Shown here in pieces: positions 8,642-18,214 of a stretch of DNA of 64,000 nucleotides; positions within the stretch are counted from its first letter, which is position 1; each line of letters opens with the position of its first letter. A program made the translations under genes and the position numbers. Origin of the DNA: Paracoccaceae bacterium (GTDB lineage: Bacteria; Pseudomonadota; Alphaproteobacteria; Rhodobacterales; Rhodobacteraceae); assembly GCA_902543185.1 (NCBI GenBank), contig CACBXB010000001.1:62001-126000 (forward strand), read 5' to 3'. The notes under the pieces were generated by a model. It searched no databases. It worked only from the letters and a program-made list of their open reading frames with translations, and was not told the DNA's origin.

Positions 8642-8743
8642 ATTCCATTATTATAAAACACATTTAATTTAAATTGGCCTTTTTGAATCAACTCTTTTAC
8701 AAGGCGCCCAATCCTACCCATAGCTAGTTTGGAAATAAAAAAT

Positions 8744-10957
8744 ATGGCAGAAATAACTAACCCCGAAATATTGTATACAATTGTAGACGAAGCTCCAGAG
8801 CTAGCAAGTGCTTCACTACTGCCTGTAATACGGTTTTTCTCAAAAGCAGCCGGAATTAATATTGGAAAAAAAGATATCTCCCTTGCAGGCAGAATAATCT
8901 CTGCTTTTCCAGAATACCTCACAGAAAATCAGCAACAACCTGACGACTTAGCTAATCTTGGAAAGATTGTTAAAACTAAAACTGCCAACGTAATAAAGCT
9001 ACCAAATATATCAGCTTCTGTCCCACAGCTTTTATCAGCCATAAGCGAACTACAAAATCAAGGGTATGATCTACCAAATTACCCAGAAGCACCAGAAACA
9101 GACGAAGAAAGAGAAATTCAAGCTCGATATGATGCTATAAAAGGATCTGCTGTAAATCCTGTTTTGCGTGAGGGTAATTCAGATAGGCGAGCAGCAAAAG
9201 CAGTTAAAAACTATGCAATGGCAAACCCTCACTCCATGGGCGCTTGGTCTAGTGAAAGCAAAACCCATGTCTCATCGATGACAGGAAATGATTTTTATTC
9301 AAATGAAAAATCCGCAACTATATCCTCAAGCCAAACAGGAAATGCAAAAATAGAGTTTGTTTCTGAAGATGGGACAGTAAATCTATTGAAAGATAATATT
9401 TATCTGGAAGAAGGTACCGTTGTAGATGCCACTTTCATGAGCTCAAAAGCATTACAGCTCTTCTTAAAAAGACAAATTGCTGAGGCAAAAAGTCAAAATC
9501 TTCTTTTTTCTGTCCATCTTAAGGCAACTATGATGAAAGTTTCTGACCCAATTATATTTGGACACGCCGTCTCATCATTTTTCGAAAAATCTTTTCAAAA
9601 ACACAATGTTGCTCTTGAAAAACTAGGGGCAAATCCAAATTTAGGTCTCGGTGATATTTTGGATAAAATTACTGTTGCTCCAGAAATACTCGAAGACTTT
9701 AAAGTTGAAATGAATGATGGGCCTAAAATGTATATGGTTGATAGTGACCAAGGTATAACAAACCTTCACGTTCCATCGGACGTTATAATAGATGCTTCAA
9801 TGCCCGCACTTATCAGAGCAGGAGGTAAAGGGTGGGGGCCAGATGGAAAGCCTTCAGATACAAAATGTGTTATTCCAGATAACTCCTATGCTCCTGTTTA
9901 TGATGAGGCCATCAAATACTTTAAAGAGACAGGTGCCCTTGATCCGAAAACCTCTGGTGCAGTTGCTAACGTGGGACTAATGGCTCAAAAAGCCGAAGAA
10001 TATGGCTCACACCCTACTACTTTTGAAATCAAGAAGAGTGGAGTGGTGCGCTATGTTCTGGAAAATGGCGAGGTTCTCCATGAGCACGAGGTAAACGATG
10101 GTGACATTTGGAGATCGTCTACCGCAAAAAAGGCACCAATCATCGACTGGATTAATCTTGCCATTACAAGACAAAAAGAAACCGGCTCACAAGCTATATT
10201 TTGGCTGGACAAAAATAGGCCACATGATGCTGAGCTTATTGAATACGTAAAATTTGCGCTTGAAAGCGAAAAGTTAACTGAAAAATTTTCAATTATGGCT
10301 CCACGAGAAGCTACCCGCCTTACGTTGGAAACTATAAGGCTGGGCCAAGATAGTATCGCTATTACAGGTAATGTTCTGAGAGACTATTTAACTGATTTAT
10401 TTCCCATATTGGAGCTAGGCACATCTGCAAAAATGCTTTCTGTTGTAAAATTATTAAGTGGTGGTGGCCTGTTTGAGACTGGCGCTGGTGGGTCAGCACC
10501 CAAGCATGTCCAACAATTAAAGCAAGAAAACCATTTACGATGGGATAGTCTAGGTGAGTTTTGCGCTTTAGGTGAAAGCCTAAACTTTTTTGCTAAAACT
10601 CACGATAATCCAAAAGCCGCTATACTAGGTGCAGCCGTTGAAATTGCTACACAAGAAGTTCTTAATAAAAACAAATCGCCCGCTAGAAAAGTCGGCGAGG
10701 AAGACAATCGGACTAGTCACTTTTACTTTACGCTTTATTGGGCAAAAGCGCTTGCTAAGCAAAACCAAGATTTAGAAATTTCAAGCTATTTTGAACAAAT
10801 AACAAATTCTCTTGAAGAAAATGAAGAAAAAATCATTGAAGAATTAATGGCGCTTCAAGGAGAGGGGGTAGATCTTGGAGGTTATTACCATACGGATCCA
10901 ATCAAAGTCCGAAAAATTATGCGACCAAGCAAAACTTTCAATCAAATTATTCCCTAA
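8744..10957 (+). CDS. icd: Isocitrate dehydrogenase, NADP-dependent, monomeric type
   Basis: A 737-aa protein of the monomeric isocitrate dehydrogenase family (usual length about 740 aa), which oxidatively decarboxylates isocitrate to 2-oxoglutarate with NADP+ in the TCA cycle. It begins MAEITNPEILYTIVDEAPELAS, the expected opening. Conserved segments include SSESKTHVSSM, IDASMPALIRAGGKGWGPDG and GTSAKMLSVVKLLSGGGLFETGAGGSAPKH. The ATG at 8744 is preferred over an in-frame TTG at 8729. It is separated by about 100 bases from the catabolic cluster and reads in the same direction; no terminator is evident between them. Monomeric IDH is common in marine Rhodobacterales. Confidence 0.95.
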   Translation: MAEITNPEILYTIVDEAPELASASLLPVIRFFSKAAGINIGKKDISLAGRIISAFPEYLTENQQQPDDLANLGKIVKTKTANVIKLPNISASVPQLLSAISELQNQGYDLPNYPEAPETDEEREIQARYDAIKGSAVNPVLREGNSDRRAAKAVKNYAMANPHSMGAWSSESKTHVSSMTGNDFYSNEKSATISSSQTGNAKIEFVSEDGTVNLLKDNIYLEEGTVVDATFMSSKALQLFLKRQIAEAKSQNLLFSVHLKATMMKVSDPIIFGHAVSSFFEKSFQKHNVALEKLGANPNLGLGDILDKITVAPEILEDFKVEMNDGPKMYMVDSDQGITNLHVPSDVIIDASMPALIRAGGKGWGPDGKPSDTKCVIPDNSYAPVYDEAIKYFKETGALDPKTSGAVANVGLMAQKAEEYGSHPTTFEIKKSGVVRYVLENGEVLHEHEVNDGDIWRSSTAKKAPIIDWINLAITRQKETGSQAIFWLDKNRPHDAELIEYVKFALESEKLTEKFSIMAPREATRLTLETIRLGQDSIAITGNVLRDYLTDLFPILELGTSAKMLSVVKLLSGGGLFETGAGGSAPKHVQQLKQENHLRWDSLGEFCALGESLNFFAKTHDNPKAAILGAAVEIATQEVLNKNKSPARKVGEEDNRTSHFYFTLYWAKALAKQNQDLEISSYFEQITNSLEENEEKIIEELMALQGEGVDLGGYYHTDPIKVRKIMRPSKTFNQIIP

Positions 10958-10973
10958 TACTTGAGTTCGCCTG

Positions 10974-11840
10974 CTAAAACTTTCGCTTAGACGTTTGAAC
11001 CATATATATACCCACCGTTATAACAATCACCCCCACGGCATCCATGTAACTAATGGTTTCCCTTAAAAACAGCCAAGCTATTACTACCCCAAAGAATGGG
11101 TTTAAAAAATGATAGGTTGCTGCCTTCACTGCGCCAATATGATTGACAAGCTTAAACCACACTACTGTAGCAACCAGCCCTGGAAAAATAGTAGTATATG
11201 CGAATGCCAAAACAAAAGAACTGTTTAAAGAAAAATGAATGTTCTCGAATAACAAACAAAATACAGCCAATACCGCAGAACCAACAAGCATTTGAAGTCC
11301 CACTATCATCATTATATTCCCCCCAGAACTAGCATCTTTAAGTGTGAGTGTAGCTACAGTAAGCGCTAGTGCCCCAATGACACAAAGCGCCAAACCAAAA
11401 ATGTCGACGCCGTGGTTTAATCTGGCCCACATAATTATCGTTACCCCAGAAAACCCAAGCACTAGACCAAGAACCCCATAAGACGAAAGACGCTCCGATA
11501 CAAATAACCAGCCTGTAAATGCCACCATAAGCGGCATAGTTGATGCAATTATCGCAGCAAGCGAAGCTTCAATGGACTGCATGGCGATAAAATTTAAACC
11601 GAGATAAAGAGCATTCTGACACAATCCAAAAACAAAAGTTGCGCGCCACTGCGATTTTGTAAGCTTAAAAGACTGTCCCAAAACTAAGGCTATAAAAACG
11701 CCTATTAAACCAGAAATGAGAAATCTAATTGATAATGCCGCTAACGGAGAAGAATATAAGACAATTATTCGAGCAGAAGTAAATGCTGATGACCAAATGA
11801 TCACAAAAATTAAGCCCAATAAAAGTGCACGAACATTCAT
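10974..11840 (-). CDS. EamA/DMT-family membrane transporter
   Basis: A 288-aa, very hydrophobic protein with about ten predicted membrane spans arranged as two EamA repeats (first half about residues 5-130, second half about 145-280). It starts MNVRALLLGLIFVIIWSSAF, the typical first helix with the WSSAF motif. Family members export or import amino acids, nucleotides or other small metabolites; the substrate cannot be inferred. It is convergent with the isocitrate dehydrogenase gene (16-base gap). Confidence 0.85.
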   Translation of the reverse strand: MNVRALLLGLIFVIIWSSAFTSARIIVLYSSPLAALSIRFLISGLIGVFIALVLGQSFKLTKSQWRATFVFGLCQNALYLGLNFIAMQSIEASLAAIIASTMPLMVAFTGWLFVSERLSSYGVLGLVLGFSGVTIIMWARLNHGVDIFGLALCVIGALALTVATLTLKDASSGGNIMMIVGLQMLVGSAVLAVFCLLFENIHFSLNSSFVLAFAYTTIFPGLVATVVWFKLVNHIGAVKAATYHFLNPFFGVVIAWLFLRETISYMDAVGVIVITVGIYMVQTSKRKF

Positions 11841-11880
11841 AAGTTATCTTTCAGCCTTATTACGTCCTATTAATATAAAT

Positions 11881-11917
11881 GAAAAAATAAAGGGGCCGCT
11901 AAAAGCGACCCCTTTTT
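11881..11917 (-). terminator. Rho-independent terminator downstream of hup
   Basis: An 11-bp stem (arms about 11889-11899 and 11905-11915) with a 5-base loop has one G-U pair when read on the minus strand and is followed there by TTTATTTTTTC. It lies 17 bases beyond the hup stop codon. On the plus strand the same stem is followed by TTTTT but has a C-A mismatch, so it fits the hup transcript better. Confidence 0.75.
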
Positions 11918-11933
11918 ACCAAAGATTTTAAGC

Positions 11934-12221
11934 TTAGCTATTTACGCTATCCTTTAATGCTTTAGCTATAGTCATCTTAACTACTTTATCTGCAGCCTTC
12001 ATGAACTGCTCTCCAGTAGCAGGGTTGCGAACCATTCTTTCTGGACGCGCACGGCACTGGATTTTTCCAACCCCCGGCAGCGTAACAGCTCCCCCGCCAG
12101 AAACTTCGCGAGTAATTAGGCTACATACTGCATCCAAAGCTGCGGCTGCAGACTTTTTATCTGAGCCCATCTCATCAGCCAGTGCTGCAACCAGTTGTGT
12201 TTTTGTCATTGGTTTAGACAT
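11934..12221 (-). CDS. hup: HU-family DNA-binding protein
   Basis: A 95-aa nucleoid protein of the HU/IHF family. It opens MSKPMTKTQLVAALADEMGS and has the beta-arm segment with the RNPATGE motif (about residues 65-71). HU dimers bend and wrap DNA in the nucleoid. The ATG at 12221 is chosen because an AAGGAG ribosome-binding site lies just upstream; the longer reading to 12296 would be a leader through a promoter palindrome. It is monocistronic, with its own promoter region and terminator. Slightly longer than the 90-aa E. coli HU and rich in Ala. Confidence 0.92.
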   Translation of the reverse strand: MSKPMTKTQLVAALADEMGSDKKSAAAALDAVCSLITREVSGGGAVTLPGVGKIQCRARPERMVRNPATGEQFMKAADKVVKMTIAKALKDSVNS

Positions 12222-12241
12222 TATACTTCTCCTTAGACTGC

Positions 12242-12300
12242 CCAAAATTTTGGACCTCGTTTGTCTATTGTAACTGTATATTGTGTCCCGACACAACTAA
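12242..12300 (-). promoter_or_regulatory. hup promoter/leader with two palindromes
   Basis: Upstream of hup, a perfect inverted repeat with 7-bp arms TTGTGTC/GACACAA and a 2-base centre spans 12281-12296. Read on the minus strand, TTGTGT could be a -35 box with TACAAT 18 bases downstream as -10, which would place the repeat over the promoter. A second perfect palindrome, CCAAAATTTTGG, lies at 12242-12253 in the probable leader. Both are operator-like; no binding protein is assigned. Confidence 0.4.
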
Positions 12301-12351
12301 TAGTGGTCAAAAACAACCTAAAAACAGCTTTTTTTATCATTTTTTTTCTAT

Positions 12352-13821
12352 TTAAAGGAAGGCTGTCTCATTAAAACTCCTCAATTTACGGCTTTGGAGA
12401 CGCCCTAATGGCATTTCTTGTAATATTTCCATTGTGCGAACACCTATGCTTAAATGTTGCGAAACTTGAGTTTTATAAAACTCTGAAGCCATTCCAGGGA
12501 GTTTTAGCTCCCCATGCAAAGGCTTATCAGAAACACATAAAAGAGTTCCATAGGGTATTCTAAAACGGTATCCATTTGCAGCCACCGTTGCACTTTCCAT
12601 ATCTAAAGCTATCGCTCGAGATTGGCTTAACCTATGAACAGGACCAGTCTGTTCGCGCAATTCCCAATTCCTATTATCTACTGTAGCTACCGTGCCAGTT
12701 CGCATTATCTGCTTTAAGTCATAACCTTTTAGCTGGGTGATGTCTGCGACTGCCTGCTCTAGAGCAATTTGCACCTCTGCCAGTGCAGGCACTGGTACCC
12801 ATGATGGCAAATCTTCGTCAAGAACCTTATCTTCCCTTAAATATGCGTGCGCGAGAACAAAGTCACCGAGCCGCTGACTATTTCGCAAGCCAGCACAGTG
12901 ACCTAGCATTAGCCAAGCTTGAGGCCTCAAAACAGCTATATGATCAGTTGCCGTCTTAGCATTACTTGGACCAACGCCAATGTTCACGAGAGTTATTCCA
13001 TTACCGTCAGATTTTTTTAGATGGTAGGACGGCATTTGAGGGAGTTTGTTTGGTTTAGGAATTTCGGATTGCGAAGAGGAGATTTCAAAGTTTTCTGGGC
13101 CTACAAAGCTCTCGTATCCACTTTCTGGATTGTTTAATGCCTTCCGAGCAAAACGTTCAAACTCATCAACATAAAATTGATAGTTTGTAAAAAGCACAAA
13201 ATTTTGAAAATGTTTCGGGTCAGTTGCTGTGTAGTGATCTAGTCTTGCCAAAGAATAATCAACTCTTTGAGCAGTAAAAAGACACAATGAACTTGGCTCT
13301 TCTTTGGAAGGTGATGCTGTTCCATTGACTATACTGTCATTTGTCGTTGATAAATCAGGCACGTCAAAAACGTCCCTTAGTGGAAATTCGTCTATTTCAT
13401 TGTTGGGGGTGGCGACCAGCTTGCCTTTCATTGCGAAGTGCAGTGGTATTGGTGTTTTTGAAACCCCTATCGTAATTGGAACATTATGATTTTCGATTAA
13501 TAGGGATATCTGCTGAATTAAATAGTTTTCAAATAATTCTGGTTGTGTAACTGTCGCAGAATAAATACCGGGCTCTGTAACGTGTCCAAAACTGAGCCTG
13601 CTATCAGTTGGAGCAAAGCTTTTTACCTCTATAAAAATCTCAGGATAGTACGCTCTATACCTTTCACCTTTATATCCGTTCTGAAGAAATTTATCAAAGT
13701 TCTCTCTTAAAAAATGTATGCTTTTTTCATAATCATCTACTAACCTTTTAACAGCTTTAGCAGGATCCCAAAATATTTCTGCTTTTGTTTTTTTAAGGGT
13801 TATTATTTTTTGTTTTTCCAT
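12352..13821 (-). CDS. amn: AMP nucleosidase
   Basis: A 489-aa AMP nucleosidase, which hydrolyses AMP to adenine and ribose 5-phosphate in the cytoplasm. The N-terminal Amn-specific domain (about 1-170) precedes a phosphorylase-like catalytic domain with NIGVGPSNAKTATDH, MLGHCAGLR and the acidic ALDMESATVAANGYR motif near the C-terminus. The ATG at 13821 (MEKQKIITL) with GGGGA upstream is preferred over a leader extending to 13887. Length matches the family (about 480-500 aa). Ribose 5-phosphate and adenine production fits with deoC and ALDH16 further on, but those are on the other strand and not co-transcribed. Confidence 0.93.
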   Translation of the reverse strand: MEKQKIITLKKTKAEIFWDPAKAVKRLVDDYEKSIHFLRENFDKFLQNGYKGERYRAYYPEIFIEVKSFAPTDSRLSFGHVTEPGIYSATVTQPELFENYLIQQISLLIENHNVPITIGVSKTPIPLHFAMKGKLVATPNNEIDEFPLRDVFDVPDLSTTNDSIVNGTASPSKEEPSSLCLFTAQRVDYSLARLDHYTATDPKHFQNFVLFTNYQFYVDEFERFARKALNNPESGYESFVGPENFEISSSQSEIPKPNKLPQMPSYHLKKSDGNGITLVNIGVGPSNAKTATDHIAVLRPQAWLMLGHCAGLRNSQRLGDFVLAHAYLREDKVLDEDLPSWVPVPALAEVQIALEQAVADITQLKGYDLKQIMRTGTVATVDNRNWELREQTGPVHRLSQSRAIALDMESATVAANGYRFRIPYGTLLCVSDKPLHGELKLPGMASEFYKTQVSQHLSIGVRTMEILQEMPLGRLQSRKLRSFNETAFL

Positions 13822-14013
13822 CCCTATCCCCAGGGTTAATGATTGAATGTGGTTCACGAAATCAACTATCGGAAGGGTCAAACCCAACCAATGATAGCAC
13901 AGGTATAATAAATTTTAGCTAATTTAATTTTTTCCTAGTTATTTTTATTAGTTGACGATTAGTATCTGTATATAAGCTTTGCTCTTTAAATTTATTTGAA
14001 CTTAAGGAAAATT

Positions 14014-14772
14014 ATGCCACTGGCCGAAGATAAAATACAAAATATTAGTTACTGGAAAGAACGTGTAGATCTTGCCGCAGCCTTCAGATGGGCGGCACGG
14101 TTCGATTTGCATGAGGGGGTAGCTAACCATTTTTCATTTTCAATAAATGATGACGGTACAAAATTTTTAATGAATCCCAATCAAGTACATTTCTCTCGCA
14201 TCAAAGCCTCTGATTTAATAGTTGTAGATGCCAATGATGCTAATACTCTTGATCTGCCCGGTGCTCCTGACCCAACAGCTTGGGGCCTACACGGTTCAAT
14301 CCATAGAAACTGTCTTCATGCCCGTTGTGCAATGCATGTTCACTCAATGTATGCAACCGTTTTGGCGAGTTTAAAAGATAGCTCACTACCACCAATAGAT
14401 CAGAATTGTGCTATTTTTTATAATAGATATGTAATTGACGAAAATTATGGAGGTTTAGCTTTTGAAGAAGAAGGGGAGAGGTGCTCTGAACTATTAAAGG
14501 ACCCACAAAAAAAGGTTCTTATAATGGGGAACCATGGTGTGATGATAACCGGAAGCTCTATCGCAGATACCTTCGATCGACTTTATTATTTCGAAAGAGC
14601 AGCCAAAACCTATATTAAGGCCCTGCAAACAGGGCAAACATTAAGAATTATACCTGATGATATTGCCGAGAAAACAGCATCTGAAATTGAAAACTATTCT
14701 GATCAAGAAGGTCGACATTTAGAAGAATTAAAGAAAATTTTAGATGATGAGGGTAGTAATTATGCCAGCTAG
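14014..14772 (+). CDS. Class II aldolase/adducin family protein
   Basis: A 252-aa protein of the class II aldolase/adducin N-terminal family. The metal-ligand histidines are visible as HVHSMYAT (about residue 108) and the later GNHGVMITG motif, and a GVANHFSF segment is near residue 35. Family members include fuculose- and ribulose-phosphate aldolases/epimerases and decarboxylating relatives; the substrate is not identifiable. The ATG at 14014 lies 7 bases after AAGGA, so it is taken instead of an in-frame TTG at 13996. Divergent from amn, with about 190 bases between them. Confidence 0.85.
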   Translation: MPLAEDKIQNISYWKERVDLAAAFRWAARFDLHEGVANHFSFSINDDGTKFLMNPNQVHFSRIKASDLIVVDANDANTLDLPGAPDPTAWGLHGSIHRNCLHARCAMHVHSMYATVLASLKDSSLPPIDQNCAIFYNRYVIDENYGGLAFEEEGERCSELLKDPQKKVLIMGNHGVMITGSSIADTFDRLYYFERAAKTYIKALQTGQTLRIIPDDIAEKTASEIENYSDQEGRHLEELKKILDDEGSNYAS

Positions 14773-14882
14773 TAAATTACAGAATCTCTCAATGTTTGGT
14801 CCTGTTTTATTTACAAATTAAGTCGTATTAATATCAAATATAAGCCCATTAATTGTTGAGGTCTAATTTTCAAAAAGGTTCC

Positions 14883-15872
14883 ATGGCTACAAAAAATAGT
14901 AAAAAATTAACGCTGCTTCCAAAGGCCATCATTCCTCGCAACACAGGGGTCGATTTAGATTTAGACTGGGTTTCGTCTATTCAAGCCAACACATCAGCAA
15001 TTGAAAGACGTGCCACCACTATAGCTTCAAGGAGATCTATTAAAAAGCAATACCAAGCTGCCTGGTTGATACAAGCAGTAAGGTGTATGGACCTTACAAC
15101 TTTAAGTGGTGATGACACAATTGGAAGAGTTAAACGTTTGTGCGCAAAAGCTAAAAAGCCTATTTCTAAGACGCTTACAGACAAACTTGGCTTAAACAAC
15201 GTAAAAGTCGGAGCTGTTTGCGTTTATCACGACATGATAGAAACAGCAGTATCAAAGCTTACAGGTTCCGGAATTCCGGTTGCGGCAGTTTCGACAGGTT
15301 TTCCTGCTGGGCTATCACCGCTACCTCTCCGCATAGCAGAAATAGAATATAGCGTTTCAGCTGGCGCAAGTGAAATAGATATCGTGATATCGCGTCGCCA
15401 TGTTCTGACCCAAAACTGGGGAGATTTATACGATGAAGTCCGATCTTTTCGAAAAGCTTGCGGCTCTGCTCATATAAAAACTATATTAGCTACCGGAGAG
15501 CTGGGAACATTGCGTAATGTAGCGCGTGCATCTGCAGTCTGTATGATGGCAGGAGCTGACTTTATAAAAACCTCTACGGGCAAAGAGCCTGTAAACGCTA
15601 CATTGCCAGTATCATTAGTTATGATGAGAGCAATTCGTGAATATCATGAAAAAACAGGTTTTAAAATTGGATACAAGCCAGCAGGTGGGATCTCTAAAGC
15701 TAAAGATGCTCTGACATACCTGAGCCTAGTTAAAGAAGAATTAGGTGATCAATGGCTTAGCCCTGATTTGTTCCGATTTGGGGCATCAAGCCTTTTGGGT
15801 GATATCGAAAGACAGTTGGAACATTACACAACGGGCGTATATTCCGCCTCTTATCGGCATGCTATGGGGTAA
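14883..15872 (+). CDS. deoC: Deoxyribose-phosphate aldolase
   Basis: A 329-aa DeoC, which cleaves 2-deoxyribose 5-phosphate to acetaldehyde and glyceraldehyde 3-phosphate through a Schiff base. The catalytic segments DFIKTSTGKEP (Schiff-base Lys) and KPAGGIS (second Lys) are intact. The roughly 80-aa N-terminal extension ahead of VGAVCVYHDM is typical of the long alphaproteobacterial form. The ATG at 14883 follows AAGG; an in-frame TTG upstream is not preferred. The aldehyde dehydrogenase gene begins two bases after its stop, so the acetaldehyde product is probably oxidised by the next enzyme. Confidence 0.94.
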   Translation: MATKNSKKLTLLPKAIIPRNTGVDLDLDWVSSIQANTSAIERRATTIASRRSIKKQYQAAWLIQAVRCMDLTTLSGDDTIGRVKRLCAKAKKPISKTLTDKLGLNNVKVGAVCVYHDMIETAVSKLTGSGIPVAAVSTGFPAGLSPLPLRIAEIEYSVSAGASEIDIVISRRHVLTQNWGDLYDEVRSFRKACGSAHIKTILATGELGTLRNVARASAVCMMAGADFIKTSTGKEPVNATLPVSLVMMRAIREYHEKTGFKIGYKPAGGISKAKDALTYLSLVKEELGDQWLSPDLFRFGASSLLGDIERQLEHYTTGVYSASYRHAMG

Positions 15873-15874
15873 AA

Positions 15875-18214
15875 ATGTCTGTTAAAGAAATTCTAGATAG
15901 TATGGACTATGGGGTTGCACCCGAAAGCGCGGGTGAAGCAAAAAAGTGGTTACTTAAACATAATTCCTCTTTTGGCCATTTTATTGGTGGTGCGCTTACT
16001 AGTCCAAAACATGGATTTAAATCTGTCAATCCCTCTAATGGAGAAGCCATAGCCAGCTTAAGTCAGGCCACTAATAAAGATGTCAATAAAGCAGTTAAAG
16101 CCGCTAAAAATGCTTTTAAAAGTTGGTCGGCAGTCAATCCTCACGAAAGAGCGAAGGTATTATACTCAATTGCGCGGCTTTTACAGAAAAATTCTCGTCT
16201 TTTTTCTGTTCTTGAGACAATCGATAATGGCAAGCCAATAAGAGAGTCTCGTGATATTGATATACCATTAGCACAACGTCATTTTTATTATCATGCCGGA
16301 ATTGCACAAATATATAAGAGCAAAATCCAAAATATGGAGCCAATAGGGGTATGTGGCCAAATAATACCTTGGAACTTCCCATTGCTGATGTTGGCTTGGA
16401 AAATTGCACCTGCTCTAGCGGCAGGTAATACAGTAGTTCTTAAACCTGCTGAGTATACTTCTTTAACCGCTCTTTTGTTTGCCGAAATCTGCTCAGAGGC
16501 CGGTGTACCAGACGGAGTAATAAACATCATAACCGGTGACGGTTGTGTTGGGGAAATGCTTGTTAATCATCCAGATATTGCAAAAATTGCGTTTACTGGA
16601 TCGACGGAAGTTGGCAGAGTTATCAGAGAAAAGACTGCTGGCTCTGGAAAATCTCTTACACTTGAATTGGGTGGAAAATCTCCATTTATTGTCTTTGACG
16701 ATGCCGATCTAGACAGCGCTGTTGAGGGCCTGGTTGACGCTATCTGGTTCAATCAAGGCCAAGTATGTTGTGCTGGATCCAGGCTTTTAATTCATGAGAG
16801 TATTGAAGATAAGTTTCACAAAAAAATTCGAAATCGGATGAATAAATTACGTGTCGGTGATCCTCTCGATAAATCGGTTGATATGGGGGCTATTGTAGAC
16901 AAATCCCAACTAACAAGAATAAAAAATCTGGTTTCTGAAACGGAAGGGCAGGTTTATTACGCTGAATGTGAAATACCGAAAAAAGGCCTTTATTATAAAC
17001 CTACTTTAATCACAGGCCTGTCTCCATCAGATAAATTGATGCAAGAAGAAATTTTTGGCCCTGTCCTAGTAAGCACAACATTTCGCACACCAAAGGAAGC
17101 CTGTGATTTAGCAAATGATACAACCTATGGATTAGCTGCGAGTATATGGAGCGAAAACATTAATTTAGCACTGGGTTTGGCGCCAAAAATAAAAGCTGGT
17201 GTCGTTTGGGTAAATGGTACCAACATGTTTGATGCAGCAATTGGCTTCGGTGGAGTTAAAGAAAGCGGTTTCGGACGTGAAGGAGGATGGGACGGTTTAA
17301 AAAGCTATCTAAAACATTCGATAAATTTTTCCGCAAATAAAGCTAAAATAAAACAAAGCCATTCTAATCAAGCCACCGTCAATTTAGATAGAACAGCAAA
17401 ACTATATATTGGTGGAAAACAAGCAAGGCCAGATGGGGGTTACTCACAAAAAGTTTTTGATGCCACTAACAACTATGCTGGACATGTTCCTTCTTCAAAC
17501 AGAAAGGATATTAGAAATGCTGTTGAAGCGATGAATAAAGCGTCTAACTGGTCAACATCTTCTGGGCATTTGAGAGCTCAAATAATTTATTTTATGGCCG
17601 AAAATCTTCATGCAAGAAGAGAAGAGTTTTCCAAGCGCATCGATCAAATGTCTGGTAATAAAAGTGGAAAAAAAGAAGTTGAGTTTTCGATTAGACGGCT
17701 GTTTTCCTATGCTGCTTGGGCAGACAAATTTGATGGCTCAATTAGTGGTGTTCCAGTAAGAGGTGTCGGCTTGACTATGCGAGAAGCAGTTGGAAACATA
17801 ATAGTCTTTTGCCCATCAAGTGAACCCTTGCTTTCTTTAATTTCTTGTATTGCTCCAGCAATCGCAATGGGAAACAGAGTTACAGCCATTTCACCTTTTG
17901 TTGGATCACTTACAGCAACAGACTTTTATCAGGTATTAGAAACATCGGACATTCCCCCAGGTGTTATAAACATTTTAACTGGCAATCACCTTGATCTAGC
18001 ACCACACGCATCCAGTCATATGGATGTGAATGCAGTTTGGTCTTTTTCTGAAGAAGAGGTAACAAAAACGATTGAGTTTGAAGCTGCAAAAAACATAAAA
18101 CGCACATGGTGCCTGAAAAACATTGATTGGTTTGATACAAGAGCGGAGGGAGAAATGTTTCTTGACGCAGCGACGGAGACAAAAAGTGTTTGGATTCCTT
18201 ATGGTGAGGGTTGA
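15875..18214 (+). CDS. Two-domain aldehyde dehydrogenase, ALDH16 type
   Basis: A 779-aa protein with a complete ALDH domain (about 1-480) and a second, degenerate ALDH-like domain (about 500-779). The first has Glu264 in LELGGKSP and the nucleophile Cys298 in GQVCCAG. The second retains Rossmann-like stretches (PSSEPLLSLI, IPPGVINILTG) but no catalytic Cys or Glu. This architecture is that of ALDH16, known from bacteria including Rhodobacteraceae, where the C-terminal domain is structural. It is fused in an operon with deoC (2-base gap), so oxidation of acetaldehyde or a related aldehyde to the acid is the likely job. The 3' end overlaps the convergent transglycosylase gene by 16 bases. Confidence 0.92.
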   Translation: MSVKEILDSMDYGVAPESAGEAKKWLLKHNSSFGHFIGGALTSPKHGFKSVNPSNGEAIASLSQATNKDVNKAVKAAKNAFKSWSAVNPHERAKVLYSIARLLQKNSRLFSVLETIDNGKPIRESRDIDIPLAQRHFYYHAGIAQIYKSKIQNMEPIGVCGQIIPWNFPLLMLAWKIAPALAAGNTVVLKPAEYTSLTALLFAEICSEAGVPDGVINIITGDGCVGEMLVNHPDIAKIAFTGSTEVGRVIREKTAGSGKSLTLELGGKSPFIVFDDADLDSAVEGLVDAIWFNQGQVCCAGSRLLIHESIEDKFHKKIRNRMNKLRVGDPLDKSVDMGAIVDKSQLTRIKNLVSETEGQVYYAECEIPKKGLYYKPTLITGLSPSDKLMQEEIFGPVLVSTTFRTPKEACDLANDTTYGLAASIWSENINLALGLAPKIKAGVVWVNGTNMFDAAIGFGGVKESGFGREGGWDGLKSYLKHSINFSANKAKIKQSHSNQATVNLDRTAKLYIGGKQARPDGGYSQKVFDATNNYAGHVPSSNRKDIRNAVEAMNKASNWSTSSGHLRAQIIYFMAENLHARREEFSKRIDQMSGNKSGKKEVEFSIRRLFSYAAWADKFDGSISGVPVRGVGLTMREAVGNIIVFCPSSEPLLSLISCIAPAIAMGNRVTAISPFVGSLTATDFYQVLETSDIPPGVINILTGNHLDLAPHASSHMDVNAVWSFSEEEVTKTIEFEAAKNIKRTWCLKNIDWFDTRAEGEMFLDAATETKSVWIPYGEG

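Noticed and set aside
12000-12273. Plus-strand reading frame opposite hup
   Set aside because: It is the antisense shadow of hup, with no ribosome-binding site or recognisable protein features.
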